36,607 bases of DNA, taken from the NCBI GenBank assembly GCA_003280095.1, contig QCGA01000013.1, forward strand, positions 1 to 36,607, in the 5' to 3' direction. The position numbers and the translations under genes were made by a program. The stretch comes from Prochlorococcus sp. AG-363-O16. GTDB lineage: Bacteria; Cyanobacteriota; Cyanobacteriia; PCC-6307; Cyanobiaceae. The notes beneath the pieces were generated by a model. That model was not told the DNA's origin. It searched no databases and saw nothing but the letters and a program-made list of their open reading frames with translations. Below, in pieces: positions 1 to 7,069 of this stretch (within the stretch, counting starts at the first letter, position 1; each line of letters begins with the position of its first letter).

Positions 1-100
1 GGATTCGTATGAGGCAAGATTAGTGGCAATCGAAAATGTCGATTTTATTCATCAACATCCGAATTCTATCGATTGTATAACTTTGGAAAAATCTAATTAA
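1..100 (+). CDS. 3' end of an unidentified protein gene
   Basis: An open frame enters from the left edge at base 2 and ends at TAA 98-100, giving the last 32 residues of a protein that ends in CITLEKSN. The amino-acid mix looks coding, and a hairpin with a trailing T-run follows about 30 bp downstream. I do not recognise the family from so short a C-terminus, and most of the gene lies outside the window. Confidence 0.5.
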   Translation, partial: DSYEARLVAIENVDFIHQHPNSIDCITLEKSN

Positions 101-132
101 CAACGCCTAGAAAGCCTTTTGATGATCCTCAG

Positions 133-166
133 TAAACTTCATCTATCAAATTGTTGATGAAGTTTA
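133..166 (+). terminator. hairpin between convergent genes, probable terminator
   Basis: Two 11-nt arms (133-143 and 156-166) pair perfectly around a 12-nt loop. On the plus strand the stem is followed within about 5 nt by a run of six T, so it could terminate the gene ending at base 100. It overlaps the last codons and stop of the small minus-strand gene at 139-282. The T-run is not immediately adjacent, so termination strength is uncertain. Confidence 0.45.
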
Positions 167-282
167 ACCCATCTTTTTTCGCTTTCAGTTTGTTGACGTT
201 TAATGCCTAGGCAGTGATCGCACAGACATGGTTGGTTGATTTCCTGTTTTCTAGGCATTTCTTTATAATCTCTAATACTCAT
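139..282 (-). CDS. small CxxxC-containing protein, 47 aa
   Basis: Starts at ATG 280-282 and stops at TGA 139-141. A GGAG ribosome-binding site (plus-strand CTCC 291-294) sits exactly 8 nt upstream, which is strong support for a real start. The protein is hydrophilic with two nearby cysteines plus a histidine in the segment CLCDHCLGIK (Cys 19, 21 and 24), suggesting possible metal or redox chemistry. There is no membrane segment. The rest is rich in Arg, Lys and Gln. I do not recognise the family. Picocyanobacteria encode many proteins of this size, usually missed by length cut-offs. The good SD makes chance unlikely. Confidence 0.55.
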   Translation of the reverse strand: MSIRDYKEMPRKQEINQPCLCDHCLGIKRQQTESEKRWVKLHQQFDR

Positions 283-324
283 TGTTTTAACTCCAATAGC
301 AGTATTCAAGGCATCCTATTAATA

Positions 325-352
325 GCTAATTAGCAGCAAACGTGCTATTAGC
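325..352 (-). other. bulged hairpin downstream of the SDR gene
   Basis: Arms 325-335 and 343-352 form ten base pairs with a single bulged T and a 7-nt loop. It lies just past the end of the SDR gene at 400 (minus strand), where a terminator would be expected, but no U-run follows on either strand. It may be an RNA-stabilising or intrinsically weak terminator hairpin. Confidence 0.3.
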
Positions 353-399
353 ATCGTAACAAAATTATTATTTTCTGATCTTTTCCTTCGTTTTTATTT

Positions 400-1110
400 T
401 TAGGACTCTAAATTGCAATTGACTGCCAGCTCAAAAGGAATACAACTATTTGGGAGTTTAAGTAATTCTACTGTTAGTTTCGCAAGATCCTCTGGTTGAG
501 TCATTTGCTCTTTTGCAATTGAATTCACTTGCGATGACATATCTGTATTGACCCAACTTGGGCAGATTGCAGTAACCCTAAGACCATATTCCCAACCTTC
601 ATTCCTAATAGTTTGACAGAGTCCCATTAAGGCAAACTTGCTTACACTGTATCCAGCCAGCTTTCCTTTAGATCTTTTACCACTCATCGACACGAGAAAA
701 ATTAATCTTGATTCTTGGTTCCTAATTAAATAAGGCCAGGCAACTTTTGCTAGATGCCATGGAGCTAATAAATTTATTTTGATCAGTTCATCTATTTCCT
801 TTTTCTCCATTTCTTTATATAGAAATGGGGTCCGTTTAAAAATTCCAGCGCAATTAATTATGCTGTCGATTGCACCATATCTCACAAGACTAGATTCTAT
901 CCATTGCTCCGAATCATCAACTCTATTGGCGTCATATTTGACAATATGAATATTCTCTTCTCCACTGATCTTTGGGTCAAGAGGAGTGCCTTTTATAGAG
1001 TTTGGTTCCCTCAAACCTATACTAATCCGATGTCCTTCTTCTAAAGCTTTGAGTGCTATTTTATTCCCAATACCTCTACTTGCCCCAGTAATCAAAATAG
1101 TTCTCATCAT
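400..1110 (-). CDS. short-chain dehydrogenase/reductase (SDR)
   Basis: A 236-residue classical SDR, an NAD(P)-dependent oxidoreductase of unknown substrate. Visible motifs are the nucleotide-binding TGASRGIG (residues 9-16), NCAG (86-89), the serine strand LVSMSG (Ser141) and the catalytic YSVSK (Tyr154, Lys158), all in the expected order and spacing, so the enzyme should be active. The frame opens with two consecutive ATG codons at 1105-1110 and no clear SD. It lies 59 bp downstream of the lycopene cyclase gene on the same strand, so the two may be co-transcribed. A carotenoid-related role is only positional inference. Length is normal for the family. Confidence 0.85.
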   Translation of the reverse strand: MMRTILITGASRGIGNKIALKALEEGHRISIGLREPNSIKGTPLDPKISGEENIHIVKYDANRVDDSEQWIESSLVRYGAIDSIINCAGIFKRTPFLYKEMEKKEIDELIKINLLAPWHLAKVAWPYLIRNQESRLIFLVSMSGKRSKGKLAGYSVSKFALMGLCQTIRNEGWEYGLRVTAICPSWVNTDMSSQVNSIAKEQMTQPEDLAKLTVELLKLPNSCIPFELAVNCNLES

Positions 1111-1169
1111 ATAAATTTACCGACTAGAAAATCAATGGACTTAGGTTAAACCTAAATACAATTATTGTC

Positions 1170-2483
1170 TTATTCATTCCCATGTTTTAATTGATTATCA
1201 TTAAAAGTCTGAGGCTTTAGAAATTTCCATAACAGCTGTAGTTCTCTGCCTTGCATAGCCATTAGTCCCCATCTAACATTCCAGGGTGCTTTTACAAACA
1301 TTTGCCACATAGCACCTACAAGGTCCTTCACGCTAATTGTATTGGTCAGGAAGTCATACCACTGTCTGCTTGGCAATGCGAAGAATCCTGTGAAGAAGTC
1401 TCTTAATTGTTGTTCTTCAAATCGCATAAGCTTTTCTAAACCAAAATGGTATAAAGCCTGCTTTCTTCTTAGTTCTGCTGGCCAAAGTGCACGCCAACCA
1501 TCTGAGGCAATCTGTGCAGATGTTGCGGTAGTATTTCTCATTGATTTTTTTAATGCACTGGCAAGTATTGGCGCCCTTCTTATTAATCCACCTATCATAT
1601 AACCCGATGCAGGATGTACCATTCCTGCAGCACCACCAAATCCAAGTAATGGTTGATTAAAGTCTGGCAAGGGTATATTCATTGGTAGATATACACCAAG
1701 TTCTTCATATTTAAGGTCAGTTATTTTTATACCCCTATGCGTTAGTCTTTTTTCTAGTCTTAATCTAAGAGTATCCAAGGAAAGTGGAGGTTCGAGCCCT
1801 AGAGATGTTTCTTCTAAAAAGTAGCTTCCTTTACCCATATCCATTGCATAGAGAAAACTAGGAGGCTCTTCTCTTTCTGATTCAGTTAAATGATCCGATC
1901 TATAGTCCATTAAAACAAATTGGTCCTTTTCAACTGGAGGTGTATCGAACTTACCGACAACTCCATAACAGGTTTGAACAGCTATAGGTACCTTTTCTGA
2001 ATGTTTTAGAAAAATAGGTTTATATCCGGAAGCATCAATTACTACGCGGCATTTTAAGGATCTTCCATCGGCCGTTTTGACTAAACTAGTTTTTCCCTCA
2101 ACAATAAGCTCCAGGGCTGTACCTCGGTGCCATTTGACTCTTGACTTCTCACATTCCTTAAGCCAGTACTGTTGAAGTCTTTGTTTATCAAATAAACCAT
2201 AATCTCGTAGATGTTTAGTTGGCTCGTTCGCTATTGATTTTGGTTCCTTAGAGCCTTGTCCAAAAAAACTGACAGTATTTTGCCAACGATGCTCTAGTAG
2301 ATGAGCTAATCCAACATCGTCGACTTCGTCTCCCCAGATGCCATATGTGTAAGGCCAGGGTTCATTGGGCTCATCTTTGGTAAGCACTTCTACGATCAGA
2401 CCCTCTTTAGACAATGCTGTAGCAATAGAGAGTGCTCCTGGCCCCGAACCTATAACTAGAGCGTCTACTGATGTCTCGGTCAT
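1170..2483 (-). CDS. crtL: lycopene cyclase (CrtL-type, probably beta)
   Basis: A 437-aa flavoprotein of the plant/cyanobacterial CrtL family that cyclises lycopene ends to form carotenes, acting at the membrane. Landmarks: dinucleotide-binding GSGPG (12-16), YTYGIWGDE (45-53), DYGLFDK (about 94-100), FVLMDYRSDH (about 190), FLEETSLG (about 223) and GFGGAAGMVHPASGYMIGG (about 281). These follow the order I recall in Synechococcus CrtL. Prochlorococcus also carries a paralogous epsilon cyclase (CrtL-e). The similarity I recall favours beta, but only alignment with both paralogues would settle it. The ATG overlaps the TGA of the 46-aa ORF upstream (ATGA), suggesting translational coupling. Confidence 0.88.
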   Translation of the reverse strand: MTETSVDALVIGSGPGALSIATALSKEGLIVEVLTKDEPNEPWPYTYGIWGDEVDDVGLAHLLEHRWQNTVSFFGQGSKEPKSIANEPTKHLRDYGLFDKQRLQQYWLKECEKSRVKWHRGTALELIVEGKTSLVKTADGRSLKCRVVIDASGYKPIFLKHSEKVPIAVQTCYGVVGKFDTPPVEKDQFVLMDYRSDHLTESEREEPPSFLYAMDMGKGSYFLEETSLGLEPPLSLDTLRLRLEKRLTHRGIKITDLKYEELGVYLPMNIPLPDFNQPLLGFGGAAGMVHPASGYMIGGLIRRAPILASALKKSMRNTTATSAQIASDGWRALWPAELRRKQALYHFGLEKLMRFEEQQLRDFFTGFFALPSRQWYDFLTNTISVKDLVGAMWQMFVKAPWNVRWGLMAMQGRELQLLWKFLKPQTFNDNQLKHGNE

Positions 2484-2620
2484 TGCTTTTCTATGATCAG
2501 CTGACTTGTTAAATCAACTTCGTATGCGAAGGATTTTGGACTAAAAGCCTCATGCCTGTAGTTTCTGGTGTCGTTGGTCACCATTTCAGGGTCCAAATCG
2601 CACATTCCCACATTAGACAT
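2480..2620 (-). CDS. small protein coupled to lycopene cyclase, 46 aa
   Basis: ATG at 2618-2620, stop TGA at 2480-2482, overlapping the ATG of the lycopene cyclase gene by the ATGA arrangement typical of coupled genes. The protein is hydrophilic and acidic, with no obvious membrane helix and one cysteine. Codon content looks coding. A GAGG sits only 2 nt before the ATG, too close for ideal initiation, so an internal ATG a few codons later may be used. I do not recognise the family. The exact overlap with crtL is the main support. Confidence 0.5.
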   Translation of the reverse strand: MSNVGMCDLDPEMVTNDTRNYRHEAFSPKSFAYEVDLTSQLIIEKQ

Positions 2621-2638
2621 TACCTCGGTTTTCTCACT

Positions 2639-2806
2639 TCAAACCAAAGTCACAAGAATTTGGACACTTAGTTCAGAATCTTTGATAACTTTCAGCTTTG
2701 TATCTAGGACAAAAATATCTCTATCTCGTATACAGCAGACACCATAGACAAGACTATCAAAACAAATGTAAGGGGTATTTTTACCTATGCCTAAAATTCT
2801 TTCCAT
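2639..2806 (-). CDS. small hypothetical protein, 55 aa
   Basis: Starts at ATG 2804-2806 and ends at TGA 2639-2641, 18 bp before the next small ORF on the same strand. The translation begins MERILGIGKNTPYICFDSLV and continues with a mixed charged/hydrophobic pattern (alternating strands such as IFVLDTKLKVI) that looks like a small beta-containing domain rather than random translation. It has three cysteines. No clear SD precedes the ATG. With the 46-aa ORF it fills the gap between the POR-like gene and lycopene cyclase. Family not recognised. Confidence 0.42.
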   Translation of the reverse strand: MERILGIGKNTPYICFDSLVYGVCCIRDRDIFVLDTKLKVIKDSELSVQILVTLV

Positions 2807-2855
2807 TTCACTTGAATTAATTTGTTAATTTGGGAAGACCTTTGTTTTTGAAAAG

Positions 2856-3842
2856 TTGAATAACAAGTCAACAGTTTTATTAACCGGAGGAACTTCTGGT
2901 ATTGGATTTCAGGCGGCAATTAATATAGTAGACAAGGTTGAAAAACTAATTCTTCCTTGTCGCAATCAATCTAGATCATATTCAACTCAAAATTCGTTTA
3001 AAAGTTTGCTCCCAATTAATCTTGCTAGTAAGGTTGATTTTCCTATAGTAGATCTTGCCGATATTTGTAGCATAGAGAAATGGTGTAATAAATTATTGAA
3101 ATCAGAAACTCATATTGACACATTAGTTTTAAATGCTGGACTTCAATATACTGGATCAACAACAGCAAGGTATTCAGCTCAAGGTTTTGAATTGACTTTA
3201 GCTGTTAATCATTTGGCAAACCTGGTTTTAATTCACAAACTACTTCCACTTCTATCCAAGAGTACTAAGCCAAGGGTTGTTGTAACCTCATCTGAGGTTC
3301 ATAATCCAAAATCCCCTGGTGGAAGAGTTGGGAGACCAGCAGATCTGGGGAATCTTGAAGGACTTCAGTCAGGGAAAGGAATGATAGATGGGCAACCAGC
3401 TTTCAATGCGGACAAGGCTTATAAAGACACAAAGCTATGCAATATATTATTTGCAAGAAGATTGTCTTTTTTGAACCCTCAATTTGCTGTACCATTGACC
3501 GTTATTGCTTGGGCACCAGGTCTTGTTATTCCAAGATCATCTAAAGGATTTTTCCGTCATAGTAGAAAAAATAATGAGTTAGGGCAAAGGCTTTTTGCAT
3601 TTTTAGCTAGAGATGTATTCAGGATTACTGAAACAGTAGAAAACGCTGGACTTAGACTCTCGGAATTGTCAATGAATGACTCATATAAAAGTGATATTTT
3701 TAATTTTTATAGTAATACTCTTCTATCACCTGGTAAGTTCAAGTTTCAGCTAGGGGAAATAAGTCAGTCAGCATCTGATGATGTCCTTGCTGAAAATTTA
3801 TGGGATATAAGTAATAGATTAATCATGTCAGTGAAATATTAA
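2856..3842 (+). CDS. POR-like short-chain dehydrogenase
   Basis: A 328-aa SDR of the light-dependent protochlorophyllide oxidoreductase (POR)/retinol-dehydrogenase type. Motifs: TGGTSGIG (10-17), LNAG (91-94), VVTSSEVHNP (141-150) and the catalytic AYKDTKLCN (Tyr188, Lys192), which resembles the POR signature YKDSKxCN. An insertion between Ser and Tyr is typical of this branch. It differs from true POR elsewhere, so it is likely a paralogue with a different substrate rather than the chlorophyll enzyme. It starts at TTG 2856, the only bacterial start near the 5' end of the open frame, which is closed upstream by a stop at 2826-2828. It is divergent from the small-ORF/crtL run. Confidence 0.8.
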   Translation: MNNKSTVLLTGGTSGIGFQAAINIVDKVEKLILPCRNQSRSYSTQNSFKSLLPINLASKVDFPIVDLADICSIEKWCNKLLKSETHIDTLVLNAGLQYTGSTTARYSAQGFELTLAVNHLANLVLIHKLLPLLSKSTKPRVVVTSSEVHNPKSPGGRVGRPADLGNLEGLQSGKGMIDGQPAFNADKAYKDTKLCNILFARRLSFLNPQFAVPLTVIAWAPGLVIPRSSKGFFRHSRKNNELGQRLFAFLARDVFRITETVENAGLRLSELSMNDSYKSDIFNFYSNTLLSPGKFKFQLGEISQSASDDVLAENLWDISNRLIMSVKY

Positions 3843-3865
3843 TCGAATGTACTATTTTTTATTAA

Positions 3866-4018
3866 CTATTTTTTAAGTAGTGATTTTGCATTGGCAAGTT
3901 GTTGTTTTGCAATTTCTAATTCTCCTACTGTCCAATGTTCCGGATTTACTAAGCGCTTTTCTAATTCGGAGATTTTACGTTTAAGAGATAATTGCTCTAG
4001 TGAATCTACTGGTTCCAT
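3866..4018 (-). CDS. small charged helical protein, 50 aa
   Basis: ATG at 4016-4018, stop TAG at 3866-3868. The protein is strongly helical and charged. A first heptad-like segment (residues about 5-24, LEQLSLKRKISELEKRL) is followed by NPEHWTVGELE and a second Lys/Gln/Ala helix, suggesting a two-helix hairpin or small coiled coil. It has no cysteine and no membrane segment. It is convergent with the POR-like gene, whose stop is 24 bp away. I believe similar short proteins occur in other picocyanobacteria but cannot verify this here. Confidence 0.5.
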   Translation of the reverse strand: MEPVDSLEQLSLKRKISELEKRLVNPEHWTVGELEIAKQQLANAKSLLKK

Positions 4019-4331
4019 GACTTTCGTATATCTTTTATTCTAGCTTAAATTTAAAGCGAAGCAAAGTCTTCAGGAAAATTTCACAGTACACTGACTAATG
4101 AAAGTGTAATCAGATTAAATGAAAAATCAATGTTCAATTATCTTCAGTTCCTAGATGAAACCACATTCAGCGATGTCAGCGTATCCTAACAACGAAATTC
4201 AGTTAGGGAAAGGGTTTCTGACGACATTTAACTAGATTGTCAGTCTAATAAATATCAAATGAAAATTAAATTTGAGTATTTATGCTATAATAGAGTTTAA
4301 TAATTTTTTTTATGAATTGGAGGTTAAAGCA
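4019..4331. other. intergenic region, no confident gene
   Basis: About 310 bp between the divergent small ORFs. A 26-codon plus-strand frame (ATG 4155 to TAG 4233-4235) has no ribosome-binding site and is too short to support. The open frame leading into the 42-aa gene extends back to TTG 4272 but is probably untranslated. No strong hairpin or tRNA-like structure is visible. Confidence 0.4.
4319..4323 (+). promoter_or_regulatory. GGAGG ribosome-binding site fixing a TTG start
   Basis: A full GGAGG lies 8 nt before TTG 4332, ideal spacing. It argues for initiation there and against the upstream in-frame TTG at 4272. Confidence 0.6.
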
Positions 4332-4460
4332 TTGAATCCAGAAAAACAACATAATAAACTTTTGAAATTAGCTGTAAAAGCTCAGCAATGTACATCTAGG
4401 GAAGACGCTCAGAAACTTATCAAAAAAGCTGATAAAGCTCACGCAAAACTCTCTTCATAA
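4332..4460 (+). CDS. small basic helical protein, 42 aa
   Basis: TTG start at 4332 chosen because of the perfectly spaced GGAGG. The same frame is open back to 4272 but that extension (Phe/Asn/Tyr-rich) looks non-coding. The 42-residue product is Lys-rich and amphipathic, with repeated helical stretches (NKLLKLAVKAQQC; EDAQKLIKKADKAHAKL), one cysteine and no membrane segment. It could be a small RNA- or protein-binding helix pair. I do not know a named family. Conservation among picocyanobacteria is likely but unchecked. Confidence 0.6.
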   Translation: MNPEKQHNKLLKLAVKAQQCTSREDAQKLIKKADKAHAKLSS

Positions 4461-4520
4461 GCAAAATCAATAAACTGATTCATTTTAATTACTTGCTTGA
4501 AAGCATAAGGACAAATAAGT

Positions 4521-5540
4521 TTAGTTCTGTTGAATTTGAATAGTTCTCGTTGGAAATGCAAACTCTATATTTTTTTCTTTGAACGAACGAATAATTTCAA
4601 GATTAATGCTTTGTTGCGCTGACATAGCTCTCAAGTAATCATTAGTAGGAATAAAGTAAACGAGTTCAAAATCCAGACTACTATTATTGAATTGAACGAA
4701 ATGGCATCTGTCAAATTTAGCATCTTCTGTATTAGAAATAATTGATTCAATTATTTGAGGAATCTCTTTCATTTTTGTAAGAGGAGTATCGTAAACCACT
4801 CCTAATTTATGAACTAGCCTTCTATATTTCATCTCGGTATAGTTTGAGATAATTCCATTTGTCAATGCGCTATTACTCATGATAATAATTTCACCGTTAA
4901 GGCTTCTAAGTCTTGTAGACCTCACACCAACCCTTTCAACAGTTGCCCAAATCCCTTCCGCATGAATAAATTGGCCATTTTGGAAAGGTTTGTCTAAAAG
5001 AATCGTTATATATTCGAAAAACTCTTGTACTGGTTCTTTTAATGCCAATCCAGCACCAATTCCTCCTGCACTCAGCAGAGCCCAAATTGCTGCCATTTGT
5101 ACACCCATATTCTGTAGGTAAAACACTATGCCAACTGACCAGGTCGTAGCTCTTGCCATTGGACTAAGTGATTCCAACATGGAACTTACTGCCTCATCAG
5201 ATATTCTGTATGACCACCTTTGAATTACTCTAAGAATAATCCTATTTATTAGTCTTACGAGAATTAATAGGATAAATAACTTGCTAATACCAAGAACTAT
5301 ATAATTAAAATCTTCTTGTATCGGTAGTAATTTCCATGCAAGTGTTGCAGTTATTATTAATCCTAATGGTTTAATTGTTTTGGTGAGCGATTTGACTATG
5401 TAATCGTCTGTTTGACTTGCTGTCTTGGCCGTTATTTTTCCAAGAATAACTCCAGATAACCAAGCGCCAAGCAAAGAGAGACAACTGCCTATCAACAAAG
5501 TAGCAAGCGCTTGAATTATCGTTTTATAAAGATCTTCCAT
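4521..5540 (-). CDS. mechanosensitive ion channel, MscS family
   Basis: A 339-aa inner-membrane channel of the MscS family, which opens under membrane tension to release solutes during hypo-osmotic shock. Hydrophobic helices appear near residues 8-32, 50-72 and 80-105. A pore-lining helix rich in Ala and Gly (about 145-170, LLSAGGIGAGLALKEPV) leads into the beta domain with GIWATVERVGVRSTRLRS and PNSALTNG-like NSALTNG, the conserved MscS signature. The cytoplasmic alpha/beta end follows. The N-terminus has more transmembrane helices than E. coli MscS might suggest. A monocistronic arrangement is likely: 137 bp to the next gene downstream on the same strand side and divergent from the 42-aa gene. 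Confidence 0.88.
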   Translation of the reverse strand: MEDLYKTIIQALATLLIGSCLSLLGAWLSGVILGKITAKTASQTDDYIVKSLTKTIKPLGLIITATLAWKLLPIQEDFNYIVLGISKLFILLILVRLINRIILRVIQRWSYRISDEAVSSMLESLSPMARATTWSVGIVFYLQNMGVQMAAIWALLSAGGIGAGLALKEPVQEFFEYITILLDKPFQNGQFIHAEGIWATVERVGVRSTRLRSLNGEIIIMSNSALTNGIISNYTEMKYRRLVHKLGVVYDTPLTKMKEIPQIIESIISNTEDAKFDRCHFVQFNNSSLDFELVYFIPTNDYLRAMSAQQSINLEIIRSFKEKNIEFAFPTRTIQIQQN

Positions 5541-5677
5541 GAATAGTTTCTTTAACTATCCTACTTTGACTAATAAAATTGGTTCTGGCCAGTTTTTTGT
5601 TCATATGACAGCATTAGTAATTACGTAGATAACATCGAATTGATGTAAATACTTAGTGAATCTTAGTGAATATTTAT

Positions 5678-6223
5678 TCAATTATCACCTTTAATAATAC
5701 TGCTTATAAGTTTAAAATGTTTGCTTTCTGATGAATGACATAATTCAAAAAGAATTGATTCTACCGTAGTTATAATTATTCCAGCTTGCTCCATTCTTCT
5801 TATTGATATTTCATGATCTATAGAGTTTCTAGCACTAATGGCGTCAACAGCTACCAAGACTGTAAAACCTACTTCTTTTAAATCCAATGCTGTTTGCTGT
5901 ATGCAAATGTGTGATTCTATACCACAGATAATTATCTTATGATTAAGCTTCGAATTCATCAAATTCTTAAAATTGTTATCAGCAAGACAACTAAAACATC
6001 TTTTGCAAACTGTAACGCCAGAAATATATTCTCCCAGCTTCGGCGTGGTTTTGCCTAATTTATCAGGATATTGTTCTGTAACTATTGATTCTAGCCCTAA
6101 GACAGAGCATCCCTTCGCTAATTGTTTGATTTTGGATAATAGTTTTTCCTTATTCAATACTTGATTGAAAATTCTTTCTTGCATATCTACAATAAGTAGA
6201 ATTGACTCATTTGGCTTTATCAT
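5678..6223 (-). CDS. isochorismatase-family cysteine hydrolase
   Basis: A 181-aa cysteine hydrolase of the isochorismatase/nicotinamidase superfamily. The triad is visible: Asp13 in LLIVDMQ, Lys74 in CKRCFSC and Cys107 in GIESHICIQQTALDL. Length and motif order match the short bacterial subfamily of unknown substrate (YcaC-like), not full isochorismatases with an ArCP domain. The substrate cannot be assigned. The lysine is flanked by extra cysteines (73, 76, 79), unusual but not obviously functional. Transcription probably starts in the 100 bp below the terminator at 6326-6352. Confidence 0.82.
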   Translation of the reverse strand: MIKPNESILLIVDMQERIFNQVLNKEKLLSKIKQLAKGCSVLGLESIVTEQYPDKLGKTTPKLGEYISGVTVCKRCFSCLADNNFKNLMNSKLNHKIIICGIESHICIQQTALDLKEVGFTVLVAVDAISARNSIDHEISIRRMEQAGIIITTVESILFELCHSSESKHFKLISSIIKGDN

Positions 6224-6325
6224 TTGGTTTTTATCTTAAACAGTTAGTATAAGACGACACTTTTAAGTATTGTATCTTCGTACTTTGTCTCTAGCCAGGA
6301 TTAGCTTCAGTAATTTTACATAAAA

Positions 6326-6352
6326 AAGTCCTTTAGCGGTGCCAAAGGACTT
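6326..6352 (-). terminator. Rho-independent terminator on the minus strand
   Basis: Perfect 9-bp stem (6326-6334 with 6344-6352) around a 9-nt loop. Read on the minus strand it is followed directly by a run of six T, a textbook intrinsic terminator. On the plus strand there is no T-run. It lies upstream of the isochorismatase-type gene, so it must end a transcript coming from 6353-6573, where no convincing minus-strand gene is seen. Confidence 0.7.
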
Positions 6353-6573
6353 GTCAAGTGTGTTCCAAATCAAGTATCTCTTTTTTTGTGAAACTCGTAG
6401 TGATCTAAATGACTAACCTGAGTGACATATCTTTCCTTTAAATGTGTTTGTATTTTTTAGTGGAAATTAGAATAAATCAAAGAATGTAAAGAGAATCGAT
6501 AGCTCCTTTATGAACAAGTGAGTGTTTTTAGGTTTTTTCTCTCATTAATTCATATTATTGAGAAGTCAAAGTC
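6353..6573 (-). ncRNA. candidate small transcript region upstream of fur
   Basis: The minus-strand terminator at 6326-6352 implies a transcript from this 220-bp stretch. No ORF with a good start fits. A 28-codon frame ending at TGA 6370-6372 encodes a plausible tail (VSHLDHYEFHKKRDT) but has no ATG, GTG or TTG. AT-rich promoter-like sequence lies near 6545-6565. It is either a small RNA or a very short gene with an unrecognised start. The fur-family gene promoter must also lie here on the other strand. Confidence 0.3.
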
Positions 6574-6591
6574 TTGATCTTGTCTTCGGCC

Positions 6592-7050
6592 ATGTCTTTT
6601 CATGATACAGAAGACAGTCTTCAGATTGGCCTGCACAAGGATGGACGCCGACTTACCCCTCAGAGGAAGAGAGTTCTTGAATTATTCGAGCGAATAGGAT
6701 CGGGAGTTCATTTAAGTGCAGAGGATGTACATCAGCAGCTCGTCATTTCTCAATCCAAGGTTTCCCTAGCAACTGTCTATAGATCCTTAAGGTTACTTGT
6801 TGAAAAGGGTTTCTTGCACCAACTTGAATTGAGTGAGGGAGGCCATAGATTCGAACTTGCAAATGATGATCACCCAGATCACCATCATTTAATTTGTGTT
6901 CGATGTGGTAGAACTGAGGAGTTTGAAAGTGAATCTGTATTAGAAGCAGGACGTGCAGCAGCGGAGAACCTGGGATTTCAACTTATAGAATCAAGTTTAA
7001 AAGTAAGAGCCCTCTGTCCAAAATGTCAAGAGAAACAATCATTTACGTAG
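6592..7050 (+). CDS. fur: Fur-family metal-dependent transcription regulator
   Basis: A 152-aa Fur-family repressor from ATG 6592 (an in-frame TTG at 6574 would add six residues). An N-terminal winged helix (RLTPQRKRVLELFERIG ... SLATVYRSLRLLVEKGF) is followed by the dimerisation domain with the metal-site cluster HPDHHHLICVRCG and a second CPKC near the end, giving two CxxC pairs of the structural zinc site. Fur, Zur and PerR cannot be separated safely from motifs. The paired CxxC and HHH pattern fit both Fur and Zur, and picocyanobacteria carry several paralogues. It is convergent with arsS, with 19 bp between stops. Confidence 0.85.
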   Translation: MSFHDTEDSLQIGLHKDGRRLTPQRKRVLELFERIGSGVHLSAEDVHQQLVISQSKVSLATVYRSLRLLVEKGFLHQLELSEGGHRFELANDDHPDHHHLICVRCGRTEEFESESVLEAGRAAAENLGFQLIESSLKVRALCPKCQEKQSFT

Positions 7051-7069
7051 TGGTTTATGCAAGCAAATA

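Noticed and set aside
4155-4235. 26-codon plus-strand frame
   Set aside because: Too short and without an SD to claim as a gene.
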